This document shows, piece after piece, positions 48,379 to 56,748 of a stretch of DNA of 64,000 nucleotides. Numbering within the stretch: position 1 is the first letter of the stretch; each line of letters starts with the position of its first letter. The notes beneath the pieces are model-generated. The model made no database searches, had not been told where the DNA came from, and saw only the letters and a program-made list of their open reading frames with translations. The translations under genes were made by a program, and so were the position numbers. The DNA comes from JAAYBF01 sp963716445 (GTDB lineage Bacteria; Actinomycetota; Thermoleophilia; Solirubrobacterales; Thermoleophilaceae), in the NCBI GenBank assembly GCA_963716445.1, contig OY970313.1, positions 1,922,001 through 1,986,000 on the forward strand, read 5' to 3'.

Positions 48379-49428
48379 TCACGCCGCCCGCTCAACCGCA
48401 GCCGAGGCCTCGTCGCCAGCGATCAGCTCGAGCACCGCTCGCTCGACCGACCGCTGAACGGAGGGCCAGCCCTCGGCATCGGCCGCCAGCGCGGGAAGCA
48501 CGCCGTCGATCGTCAGGCCGCCGTGGAAGCGGTCGAAGACGCGCGGATCGATGTAGGACGCCCGACAGACCGCGGGAGTGTTGCCGAGGTGGTGGGCGAC
48601 CTCCTCGACGGCGCGCCGGACGGCGCGCTTGCGACTGGTCCTCGACCGCCGTGCGGCCGGTCCCGAGACGGCCAGCGCGATCGCCGTCAGCACCGTCGCG
48701 TTCCAGGTGCGGAAGTCCTTCGCCGAGAAGTCGCCGCCGCTCGCCTCCTTGAGGTAGGCGTTGACGTCCTGCGAGCGGACGTCGCGCCAGACCCGGCCGT
48801 CCTTGTAGGCGAGCAGCTCCTCGCCGCCGCCACGGCGGCGCAGCAGCGCCTTCACCGCCGCGGCGGCGTCGGCGTCGATCACCCGCTGGCGGCGGCGCTG
48901 GCCGCCCTTGGCCTCGTAGTCGAAGGCGACTACGTCGTCGCTGACGGTGACGTGCTCCCGGAGCATCGTCGCGAGGCCGTAGGTCTCGTTGTCCGCCGCA
49001 TAGCCCTCGGACCCGATCCGGAACGAGCCCCTGTCGAGCAGCCGCACCGCACAGGCGAGCGCCCGCTTGCGCGGCATGCCCTCGCCTGCCAGGTCGCGCT
49101 CGACCCGCTTGCGGAGGCGCGGCAACGCATCCGCGAAGCGGACCATCGAGTCGAACTTGTCGGCGTCGCGCCGGACGCGCCAGAGGTCGTGGTAGCGGTA
49201 CTGCTTGCGCCCGGCGGCGTCCACGCCGGTGGCCTGGATGTGCCCGAACGGGTAGGGGCAGATCCAGACGTCCTCCCAGGCCGGCGGGATCGCCAGCTCG
49301 CGGATGCGCTCGAGCGTGTCGCGGTCGGCGACGCGCTCCCCGTCGGCGTCGAGGTAGGTGAAGCCGCGACCTTGCCGGCGGCGGCGGATCCCGTGCTCGC
49401 CGCAGTCCACTCGCCGGAGCCGAGGCAT
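48379..49428 (-). CDS. Type IB DNA topoisomerase (poxvirus-like)
   Basis: The 349-aa enzyme relaxes supercoils by nicking one strand through a 3'-phosphotyrosyl bond. It has the N-terminal domain with IPPAWEDVWICPYPFGHIQATG, DLLDR-like RLLDRGSFRIGSEGYAADNETYGLATML (shown in part), KDFRTWNATVL and the catalytic Tyr in ASYIDP. Length fits bacterial TopIB. It is known in some bacteria, including actinobacteria and proteobacteria, but is not universal. It converges on the sigma-factor gene. Confidence 0.9.
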   Translation of the reverse strand: MPRLRRVDCGEHGIRRRRQGRGFTYLDADGERVADRDTLERIRELAIPPAWEDVWICPYPFGHIQATGVDAAGRKQYRYHDLWRVRRDADKFDSMVRFADALPRLRKRVERDLAGEGMPRKRALACAVRLLDRGSFRIGSEGYAADNETYGLATMLREHVTVSDDVVAFDYEAKGGQRRRQRVIDADAAAAVKALLRRRGGGEELLAYKDGRVWRDVRSQDVNAYLKEASGGDFSAKDFRTWNATVLTAIALAVSGPAARRSRTSRKRAVRRAVEEVAHHLGNTPAVCRASYIDPRVFDRFHGGLTIDGVLPALAADAEGWPSVQRSVERAVLELIAGDEASAAVERAA

Positions 49429-49475
49429 GCCCCGCCGCTACCCGCCGGCGGCGTGCGGAAAACCGCCTTCCCTAC

Positions 49476-49745
49476 TTAGGCGGCGACCGCGTTGTAGTAG
49501 CGCACGGCCAGCCCGGTCAGCAACGTCTCGAAGCAGGCCTCCTGGCTGAGCCCGTGCTCGTCCGCGTAGACGCGGATGCCGGCACGCTCGATCGCCTCGC
49601 TCTGGACGATCACCTCCGTCACGAGATCCGGGTGCTCGTCGCAGAAGAAGGCGCCCATCGAGTACAGCCCGGTGTCCATCAGCGACTCCAGGAAGGCGTC
49701 GTCGCCCGTGCCGGGCCGATCGGAGTGCGTCGGGCCGTCCGCCAT
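49476..49745 (-). CDS. Hypothetical 89-aa protein
   Basis: The 89-aa protein has an acidic first half (DRPGTGDDAFLESLMDTGLYSMGAFFCDEHPDL shown in part) and a helical second half ending TLLTGLAVRYYNAV. No family recognised. It is divergent from the Nif3-like gene. Kept because the frame is clean and composition is protein-like. Confidence 0.5.
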   Translation of the reverse strand: MADGPTHSDRPGTGDDAFLESLMDTGLYSMGAFFCDEHPDLVTEVIVQSEAIERAGIRVYADEHGLSQEACFETLLTGLAVRYYNAVAA

Positions 49746-49778
49746 CTCGCGCCAGGGTACCCGCGCCGGTCGCCCAGG

Positions 49779-49784
49779 TACGGT
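49779..49784 (+). promoter_or_regulatory. -10 box (TACGGT) for leaderless Nif3-like gene
   Basis: TACGGT lies 6 bases before the GTG at 49791, the spacing of a leaderless start. It supports this start. Confidence 0.45.
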
Positions 49785-49790
49785 TTCGCC

Positions 49791-50552
49791 GTGGCCCACC
49801 GCGACGAGATCGTCTCGTTCCTCGACGACCTGCTCAACTCCCCCGGCTTCCCCGACTACGGCCCGAACGGCCTTCAGGTGCCCGGCGCCGAGCAGGTCGA
49901 GCTGGTCGTCACCGGCGTCTCGGCCCACCTGCAGCTGTTCGAGCAGGCCGTCGCCGCCGGGGCCCAGCTCGTGCTCTGCCATCACGGGATCCTCTGGGGC
50001 TCGCGGCCCCAGCCGATCACCGTCCAGGCGCGCCGCCGCCTCGAGACCCTCTTCGGCGCGAACGTCTCGCTCGCGGCCTACCACCTGCCGCTCGACGCGC
50101 ATCCGGAGGTCGGCAACAACGCGCTGATCTGCGCGGCGCTGGGGCTGGAGCCCGCGGAGCGGATCGCAGCCCACGAGGGCCGCCCGGTCGGCTTCGTCGG
50201 CCGCTCGGTCGACGGCGTTCCCCTGGCGGAGCTGCGCGATCGCTGCGTCAACGCGTTCGGCGGGCGCGAGCCGCTGATCCAAGGCGCGGGTCCGGCCGTC
50301 GTGCACAGCCTTGGGATCGTCTCCGGCGCCGGCGCGCGCTACCTGGACGAGGCGGTCGCCCTCCGCCTCGACGGCTTCCTCACCGGCGAGCCCTCCGAGA
50401 ACTCGATGGCCGATGCCAGCGAGGCCGGGATCCACTTCGTCTCCGCGGGTCACTATGCGACCGAGACCTTCGGCATCCAGGCGCTCGGCGACCTGCTCGC
50501 CAACCGCTTCGGCATCGAGCACCGCTTCGTCGAGGTTCCGAATCCCGTCTGA
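49791..50552 (+). CDS. Nif3/YbgI-type dinuclear metal-centre protein
   Basis: The 253-aa protein has YGPNGLQVPG, the metal-binding LVLCHHGILWG, LAAYHLPLDAHPEVGNN and GHYATETFGIQAL, the ligands of the NIF3 dinuclear site. It is the short form lacking the PII-like insert. It has been annotated as a GTP cyclohydrolase 1 type 2-like protein, but the function of the family is not settled. The GTG start is supported by the TACGGT box. Confidence 0.9.
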   Translation: MAHRDEIVSFLDDLLNSPGFPDYGPNGLQVPGAEQVELVVTGVSAHLQLFEQAVAAGAQLVLCHHGILWGSRPQPITVQARRRLETLFGANVSLAAYHLPLDAHPEVGNNALICAALGLEPAERIAAHEGRPVGFVGRSVDGVPLAELRDRCVNAFGGREPLIQGAGPAVVHSLGIVSGAGARYLDEAVALRLDGFLTGEPSENSMADASEAGIHFVSAGHYATETFGIQALGDLLANRFGIEHRFVEVPNPV

Positions 50553-50634
50553 TCGCGGCTCGACAAATGCTCGCATCGTGCGGGGTTGGAACTAGACTGA
50601 CTGCCCAGGCAACCGAATCTGGGGAGGAGCACCG

Positions 50635-52425
50635 ATGGAGGCAGTGACAGCCGCGTCCGGCACCGGCTCGAAGACGATGGCGGACCTGCTGCCACGCGCC
50701 GCGGAGCGCTACGCCGGTAACGCAGCGCTCAAGCACAAGGTCGGCGACGACTGGGTCGAGGTCAGCTACGAGGAGCTCGGCCGCGCCGTCAGCGAGACCG
50801 CCCGCGGCCTGATCGACCTCGGCCTCGCCCAGGGCGACAAGGTGTCGATCCTCAGCCACACCCGTCCCGAGTGGACCTGCGCCAACTTCGCGATCCTCTC
50901 CGCCGGCACGGTGTCGGTCTCGATCTACCAGACCAACTCCTCCGAAGAGTGCCACTACGTCCTCGACCACTCCGAGTCGCGCGCGGTGTTCGTCGAGAAC
51001 GCCGAGCAGCTCGCCAAGGTCCGCGCGATCGAGGACGACCTGCCGAACCTCGAGCACATCGTGATCTTCGATCCCTCCGGCGACGTCGGCGACGCGATCC
51101 CGCTCGCCGAGCTGCGCGAGCGCGGCGCCGCCCGCGACCCCGCCGAGCTGGCGGCGCGCACCGACGCGATCTCGAAGGACGACCTCGCGATCACGATCTA
51201 CACGTCGGGCACGACCGGTCCGCCCAAGGGCTGCCTGCTGACCCACGGCAACTATCGCGACGTCACCTCGATGACCGTGCAGATGGGCGTGCTCGAGGAG
51301 GGCGACTCCGTCTACCTCTTCCTGCCGCTGGCGCACGCCTTCGCGAAGCTGATCCAGTTCGTCGCGCTCGACCTCGGCAGCACGATCGCCTACTGGGAGA
51401 AGGACGCCCAGAAGATCGTGCCCAACCTGATGGAGGTCAAGCCGACCTACTTCCCGTCCGTCCCGCGGATGTTCGAGAAGATCTACACGCTCGCCACCAA
51501 CGCCGCCGAGGACAAGGACCAGCTCCAGGCGGCGGTCGATCTCGGACTGAAGGTCCGCCAGCTGCAGCACGACGGCCAGGACGTCCCCGCCGACCTCCAG
51601 GCCGCCTTCGAGCAGGCCGACGAGAAGCTCTACAAGAACGTCCGGGCGCTGTTCGGCGGCAACATCCGCCAGTGCGTCACGGGCGCCGCGCCGATCGCCG
51701 AGGACATCCTCAAGTTCTTCTACGCCTGCGGTGTGCCGGTGATGGAGGGCTACGGCATGACCGAGACGTCGACCGTCGCGAGCGCCAACACGCCGCAGAA
51801 CTTCCGCTTCGGCTCGGTCGGCAAGCCGCTACCCGGCGTCGAGGCGAAGGTCGCCGAGGACGGCGAGCTGCTGCTCAGGGGACCGAACATCTTCCAGGGC
51901 TACTACAAGAACGCGGAGGCCACCGCGGAGACGCTCGTCGACGGCTGGCTCCACACCGGCGACCTCGGGCGGATCGACGAGGACGGCTACATCTTCATCG
52001 TCGGCCGCAAGAAGGACATCATCATCACCGCCGGCGGCAAGAACATCACCCCGGCCAACCTCAAGAACGGCCTCAAGCAGAACCGCTGGATCTCGCAGGC
52101 CGTGGTCGTCGGCGACCGCCGTCCCTACCTCGTCGCGCTGATCACGCTCGACCCCGAGGAGCTGCCCGCCTTCGCGTCCGAGCACGGCCTCGAGCCGGAC
52201 CAGGTCCCGCAGTCCGACCAGATGCGCGCCGAGGTCCAAGCCGCCGTCGACAAGGTCAACGCGACCGTCGGGCCGGTCGAGCAGATCAAGTACTTCGAGA
52301 TCCTGCCCCACGACCTCACGCAGGAGACCGGCGAGCTGACTCCGACGCTGAAGGTCAAGCGCAACGTGGTAAACGAGAAGTTCGCCGGCGTCGTGGCCGG
52401 GATGTACGAGAGCAAGCAGACCTGA
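50635..52425 (+). CDS. Long-chain acyl-CoA synthetase (FadD-type)
   Basis: The 596-aa AMP-forming ligase activates a fatty acid to acyl-CoA via an acyl-adenylate. It has the P-loop YTSGTTGPPKG, YGMTETSTVAS and the hinge/catalytic region DLGRIDEDGYIFIVGRKKDIIITAGG (shown in part), with the Lys near the end (TPTLKVKRNVV). It resembles actinobacterial FadD15-like long-chain enzymes. GGGGAGGAG lies before the ATG. A TAGACT box is near 50593. It feeds beta-oxidation or lipid synthesis. Confidence 0.92.
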   Translation: MEAVTAASGTGSKTMADLLPRAAERYAGNAALKHKVGDDWVEVSYEELGRAVSETARGLIDLGLAQGDKVSILSHTRPEWTCANFAILSAGTVSVSIYQTNSSEECHYVLDHSESRAVFVENAEQLAKVRAIEDDLPNLEHIVIFDPSGDVGDAIPLAELRERGAARDPAELAARTDAISKDDLAITIYTSGTTGPPKGCLLTHGNYRDVTSMTVQMGVLEEGDSVYLFLPLAHAFAKLIQFVALDLGSTIAYWEKDAQKIVPNLMEVKPTYFPSVPRMFEKIYTLATNAAEDKDQLQAAVDLGLKVRQLQHDGQDVPADLQAAFEQADEKLYKNVRALFGGNIRQCVTGAAPIAEDILKFFYACGVPVMEGYGMTETSTVASANTPQNFRFGSVGKPLPGVEAKVAEDGELLLRGPNIFQGYYKNAEATAETLVDGWLHTGDLGRIDEDGYIFIVGRKKDIIITAGGKNITPANLKNGLKQNRWISQAVVVGDRRPYLVALITLDPEELPAFASEHGLEPDQVPQSDQMRAEVQAAVDKVNATVGPVEQIKYFEILPHDLTQETGELTPTLKVKRNVVNEKFAGVVAGMYESKQT

Positions 52426-52431
52426 GCTGAG

Positions 52432-53547
52432 CTAGCCCAGCGCCTTCTCCAGGGCCGAGAGCAGGCGGTTGGTCGCGGCGACGTCGCGGATCGCGATCCG
52501 CACGTGGTCGTCCGCGCCGAGCGGGCCGCCGGCGGCGACCGTGATGCTCTCCTGCTGGAGGCGGTTGGCGAGCGCGGCGCCGGAGGTCCCGTCCGCGGAC
52601 ATCCAGATGAAGTTGGCCTGGGTCTCGGTCACCTCGACCGGCATCGAGGCGAGTGCGGCGAGCAGCCGGTGGCGCTCCTCGATGACGGTCGCTCGCCGAC
52701 GCTCGACCTCGGGGTCGCTGATCTTCAGGGCCTGGATGACGGCAGCCTGGCTGAGCGCGTTGACGCCGAGGACGGGCGCGATCGCGTCGAGCAGCTTGGC
52801 GGCGGACGTAGAGCCGACGGCGTAGCCCGCGCGGAGGCCCGAGAGGCCGTAGATCTTCGAGAAGGTCCGCACGACCAGCAGGCGCGGAAACGCGTCGGTG
52901 AGGCGCAACACGGCGTCGCGGGGCTCGGCGTCCTGGAAGTGGATCAGCGCCTCGTCGACGATCAGGTGCGCCCGCTCGGGGAGGTCGCCGGCGAGCGACG
53001 CGATCCGCTCGGCGGGCACGTAGGTCCCGGTCGGGTCGTTGGGGTTGCAGATCACGACGAGCCGCGTGCGGTCGGTCACGGCGTCGCGCAGGCCGTCGAG
53101 GCCCTGGCCGTCGTCGCCCGTGTCGACCGCGACGGGGCGCCCTCCGGCGCGCGACGCCATCAGCGGATAGAGCGGGTAGCTCGGCCAGGGCGTCACGAGC
53201 TCGTCGCCCGGCGCCATCAGCGTCAGGGCGGCGGCCTGAAGCAGCTCCGCGGCGCCGTTGCCGACGACGATCCGCTCCGGCTCGACCTCGTGGCGCTCGG
53301 CGAGCCGGCGGCGGACTCCCGCCGCGTGGCGGTTGGGGTAGCCGTTGACGCGGCCGCGCGCGGTGTAGATCGAGGCGTTGACCACCTCGGAGTTCGGCAG
53401 CTCGGGCCACTCGGTGCCGGAGAGGTCGAGCTCCGGAGCGCGCTCGAGCGCGAGGCGCTTCTCCTTCGCGCGGCGCGCTCGGCGGCCCTTGTTGAGCTCC
53501 TCCTCGGGCACGTCCTCGAACTGCTTGTAGTAGTCGAGCAGCCCCAT
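52432..53547 (-). CDS. HisC-like PLP aminotransferase
   Basis: The 371-aa fold-type I aminotransferase has NGYPNRHAAGVRRRLAERH, GNGAAELLQAAALTLM, ICNPNDPTGTYVP (substrate carboxylate Asn/Pro region) and the PLP Lys in FSKIYGLSGLRAGY. It resembles histidinol-phosphate or aromatic aminotransferases; no his genes are next to it, so the substrate is open. The N-terminal 40 residues are charged and extra relative to HisC. Converges on fadD with stops 6 bases apart. Confidence 0.88.
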   Translation of the reverse strand: MGLLDYYKQFEDVPEEELNKGRRARRAKEKRLALERAPELDLSGTEWPELPNSEVVNASIYTARGRVNGYPNRHAAGVRRRLAERHEVEPERIVVGNGAAELLQAAALTLMAPGDELVTPWPSYPLYPLMASRAGGRPVAVDTGDDGQGLDGLRDAVTDRTRLVVICNPNDPTGTYVPAERIASLAGDLPERAHLIVDEALIHFQDAEPRDAVLRLTDAFPRLLVVRTFSKIYGLSGLRAGYAVGSTSAAKLLDAIAPVLGVNALSQAAVIQALKISDPEVERRRATVIEERHRLLAALASMPVEVTETQANFIWMSADGTSGAALANRLQQESITVAAGGPLGADDHVRIAIRDVAATNRLLSALEKALG

Positions 53548-53548
53548 G

Positions 53549-54022
53549 TCACCGGGGAGCGACCGAGGGCCCTGGCCCCTCGATGATGAAGAACCAGAAC
53601 GAGAACAGCACGACCGCGATGCCGACGCTGATCGCGAAGATGACCTCGAGCGCCCCGCCCTGCTGCTTGTAGCCCGCGGCGCGCCGCACCAGCTTCCACC
53701 AGTTGTCGAGCCGCTTCGCCACAGCCACCGTCAGCAGCAGCGAGGTGAGCGACCCGGCCATGATCGTCGCGATGCCCGCGGACACGGAGTCGGTCCAGTA
53801 CTGCACCTGCGAGCCGAACCAGAACCAGAAGTACGGCTGGGGACCGAACAGGCTCAGACACAGCAGTGTCTCCAGAGCGAGGATTCCCGCCGCCAGCCCG
53901 CGATCGGCGCTCTGGCGACCTCCGCCTCTCCTGACCGGATCCCTGCGATAGCGAACCCCGCGCCGCCCGCTCGGGCGGCGTACGAACAGCCCCCCGCTCT
54001 CTGTCGGATCAGTCCCGGCCAC
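53549..54022 (-). CDS. Membrane protein (157 aa)
   Basis: The 157-aa protein has a charged N-terminus followed by three hydrophobic segments (ALETLLCLSLFGPQPYFWFW, GIATIMAGSLTSLLLTVAV, VIFAISVGIAVVLFSFWFFI). No family recognised. The GTG at 54022 is tentative. It lies between the HisC-like and patatin genes on the same strand, one base before the HisC start, so the two may be cotranscribed. Confidence 0.6.
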   Translation of the reverse strand: MAGTDPTESGGLFVRRPSGRRGVRYRRDPVRRGGGRQSADRGLAAGILALETLLCLSLFGPQPYFWFWFGSQVQYWTDSVSAGIATIMAGSLTSLLLTVAVAKRLDNWWKLVRRAAGYKQQGGALEVIFAISVGIAVVLFSFWFFIIEGPGPSVAPR

Positions 54023-54057
54023 AGCCCGACAGCCTAGGGCACCGCCGACGCCGCGAA

Positions 54058-55326
54058 TCAACCGTCCTCGGACTGACGCAGCAGGGCCCCCGTCGTCTGC
54101 TCCAGGATCCGTCGCCAGGCCGCCGTCTTCTCGCGCTCGCGAGCGAACTTGCGCACGACCTTGCGCACACGCGTCGCGGAGATCTCGATGCCGTGCTTGG
54201 CGCAGACCGCCTTGAGGTCCTCGTAGTCCTCGGCCAGCTTGAGCGTCACCGACTCGAAGCCGTGGCGCGCGATATCGACACGCCGGGTGAAGTTCATGAT
54301 GTTCGTCTCGAACATGATTTCGTCGTTGGGCTCGGGCTCGATCAGCACGATGTCGACGCCCGGATAGCGCTCCTTCCACTGACCGACCGCCTCGTGGAGG
54401 CGCTGGTGGGCGAGCAGCTTGAACGTCTGGTAGCCGATCTGGGCGAAGCCCATGTCGGTCACCCGCCGGACGCGGCTGCCGAGCGCCGTCGGGACCTGCT
54501 TCTGGAAGTCGTTGACGTACGGCACGAGCGGGTTGACGACGACGATGAACTTCGCCCCGCGCTCGACGGCGATGTCGACGTTGGTCGTCGAGCGGACGCC
54601 GCCGTCGATCAGCTGCCGGCCGGCGATCTCGACGGGCTTGTAGACCATCGGCAGCGCCGTCGAGGCGCTGACCGCCTTGGCGATCGAGATCCCATCCCAG
54701 TCGTCGCCGCCGAAGACCACGCGCTCGCAGGTGTCGAGGTCGGTCGCGGTCAGGTAGAGCTCGCGCTTGAGCATCTGGAAGTCGTTCACGCGGCCGGCCT
54801 CGCTCAGCACCCCGTCGAGGTACTGCTCGACCCCCCGTGTGCTGTAGGCCCCCGACGGCAGGCTCTGGGCGATCTCGGCCGCGATGTCGACCAGCGACAG
54901 CTCGCGGAACTGGGTCGCCACGCTGCGCAGCACGCCGAGCATCCGCAGCGGCATCAGCGCCGCGGACTGGGCGAACTCCATGTAGTTGGGCCGCATGAGC
55001 TGACCGCGGTCGACGTCCCTGAACGGGCTCGGCGGCTGCTGGTTGACGACCCGCATCATCTCCTCGGGCGTGACCCCGTTGGCGACGAGGCTGCTGACGA
55101 ACGAGCCAGCGCTCGTGCCGACGAAGACATCGAAGTCGTTGACCGTGCGGTTGACGGCGAGCAGGTCGAGCGCACGCAGCGCCCCGATCTCGTAGACGCC
55201 GCCGGTGAACCCGCCACCGCCGAGGACGAGCGCCGTGCGCGACCGCCGCGGCCGGCGGCGACGCGGCTTGGCGGCGGCCTTGGCGCGCTTGGCAGCCGGC
55301 TTCTGGAGCTTGACCACTTCACCCAT
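54058..55326 (-). CDS. Patatin-like phospholipase
   Basis: The 422-aa lipid acyl hydrolase has a Lys/Arg-rich N-terminus (about 30 residues), the oxyanion loop VLGGGGFTGGVYEIG, the nucleophile GTSAGS (about residues 70-75) and the dyad Asp in IDGGVRSTTNVDIA. Such enzymes cleave acyl chains from phospholipids. The basic tail may bind membrane lipids. No signal peptide is seen. Confidence 0.9.
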   Translation of the reverse strand: MGEVVKLQKPAAKRAKAAAKPRRRRPRRSRTALVLGGGGFTGGVYEIGALRALDLLAVNRTVNDFDVFVGTSAGSFVSSLVANGVTPEEMMRVVNQQPPSPFRDVDRGQLMRPNYMEFAQSAALMPLRMLGVLRSVATQFRELSLVDIAAEIAQSLPSGAYSTRGVEQYLDGVLSEAGRVNDFQMLKRELYLTATDLDTCERVVFGGDDWDGISIAKAVSASTALPMVYKPVEIAGRQLIDGGVRSTTNVDIAVERGAKFIVVVNPLVPYVNDFQKQVPTALGSRVRRVTDMGFAQIGYQTFKLLAHQRLHEAVGQWKERYPGVDIVLIEPEPNDEIMFETNIMNFTRRVDIARHGFESVTLKLAEDYEDLKAVCAKHGIEISATRVRKVVRKFAREREKTAAWRRILEQTTGALLRQSEDG

Positions 55327-55376
55327 GCCCCTCCCATTATCCCCCAGCCGCGGCCGGTCAACCGCTCCGGTGGCCT

Positions 55377-56669
55377 ATGTACCGTGTTCTGCCGTTGCGA
55401 ATGCCCAGATCTCGATCCCTCCCGAGACCCCGAGCAGCCAGCTCCACCGTGCTCGCGGTCCTGGCCGCGGCGACCTTCGCCGCGCCCGCCGTGGCCGACG
55501 AGCGCGGTCTGGGGGCGCGCCTCGCCGCCGCGATGGCGCCGGCCGGAGGCTGGAGCGGCGCCTATGTCGTGAACGCGGACAGCGGCCGGCCGGTCCTTCG
55601 CTGGCGGCACACCGCGCCGCGCATCCTGGCGTCTAACACCAAGCTCTTCACGACCGCCGCCGCGCTGGCGCGCTTCGGCGTCGAGGGCCGGCTGGCGACC
55701 GAGCTGCGCGGCGCCGGCGAGCTCGACGAGGACGGGATCTGGCACGGCGATCTCTACCTCGTCGGCGGCGGCGACCCGACGTTCGGCAGCCGCAGCTTCG
55801 CCGCGAGCGCCTATGGCGACTCCACGGCCACCGTCGAGGGGCTGGCCGCTCAGCTCGACCAAGCCGGGGTCGAGCGGGTGCGGGGACGGGTGTACGGCGA
55901 CGAGTCGCGCTTCGACAGCCTCCGCGGCGGACCGGAGTCCGGCTATGCGACGTCGATCTGGGTCGGGCCGTTGAGCGCCCTCGCCTTCAACCGCGGCCTC
56001 GCCAGGGACACCGGGACGAGCTTCCAGGCCAGCCCGCCCGCCTTCGCCGCCGGGCGCCTGACCAGCGCGCTGCGCGGTCGCGGCATCGCCGTGCGCGACC
56101 GCCCCGCGGCCGGGCGCGCGCCGCGCACGGCCGAGCTGCTGGCGACCGTCGAGTCGCCGCCGATGGCCCGCCTGGCGGCGCTGACCAACAAGCCGTCGGA
56201 CAACTACTTCGCCGAGATGCTGCTCAAGGGCCTGGCGATGCAGGCGAGCGGGCGCGGGACGACCGCCGGCGGCGCGAGGATCGCCGCGCGCTTCGCCAGG
56301 CGGATCGGCGGGAGGCCGTCGCGCCTGGCCGACGGCTCCGGCCTGTCGCGCGCCAACCGCGCCTCCCCGTACCGGATCGTCCGCCTGCTGCTCGCGATGC
56401 GCCAGCGCGACGAGTTCGAGGCGTTCCTGCGCTCGCTGTCGATCGCCGGCCGCGACGGCACGCTGGCGCCGCGGATGCGCGGCGGCCCGGCGCGCGGCCA
56501 CTGCCGCGGCAAGACCGGGACCCTGTCGAACGTCTCGGCGGTCTCCGGCTACTGCCGGGCCCGCTCCGGCGACACCTACGTGTTCTCGATCCTGATGAAC
56601 GGCGTCGATCCCTACGGCGCCCGCCGGCTCCAGGACCGCATGCTCCAGGCGCTCGCCGGCGTGCGCTGA
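55377..56669 (+). CDS. D-alanyl-D-alanine carboxypeptidase/endopeptidase (PBP4, S13 family)
   Basis: The 430-aa exported peptidase has a signal peptide (STVLAVLAAATFAAPAVADE, cleaved near residue 40), then the S13 motifs: active-site SNTK (SxxK), SDN (SxN, in NKPSDNYFAEML) and KTGTL. It trims or cleaves peptidoglycan cross-links. Start is ATG 55377 or ATG 55401. A lone gene between the patatin and ligA. Confidence 0.93.
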   Translation: MYRVLPLRMPRSRSLPRPRAASSTVLAVLAAATFAAPAVADERGLGARLAAAMAPAGGWSGAYVVNADSGRPVLRWRHTAPRILASNTKLFTTAAALARFGVEGRLATELRGAGELDEDGIWHGDLYLVGGGDPTFGSRSFAASAYGDSTATVEGLAAQLDQAGVERVRGRVYGDESRFDSLRGGPESGYATSIWVGPLSALAFNRGLARDTGTSFQASPPAFAAGRLTSALRGRGIAVRDRPAAGRAPRTAELLATVESPPMARLAALTNKPSDNYFAEMLLKGLAMQASGRGTTAGGARIAARFARRIGGRPSRLADGSGLSRANRASPYRIVRLLLAMRQRDEFEAFLRSLSIAGRDGTLAPRMRGGPARGHCRGKTGTLSNVSAVSGYCRARSGDTYVFSILMNGVDPYGARRLQDRMLQALAGVR

Positions 56670-56748
56670 GCGGTCGCCGTCACCGTTTCTTGCCGGGTGG
56701 AAGTTCGACTGGGCCAGAGCCCAGTCAAACATCCACTCGTTCGAGCTC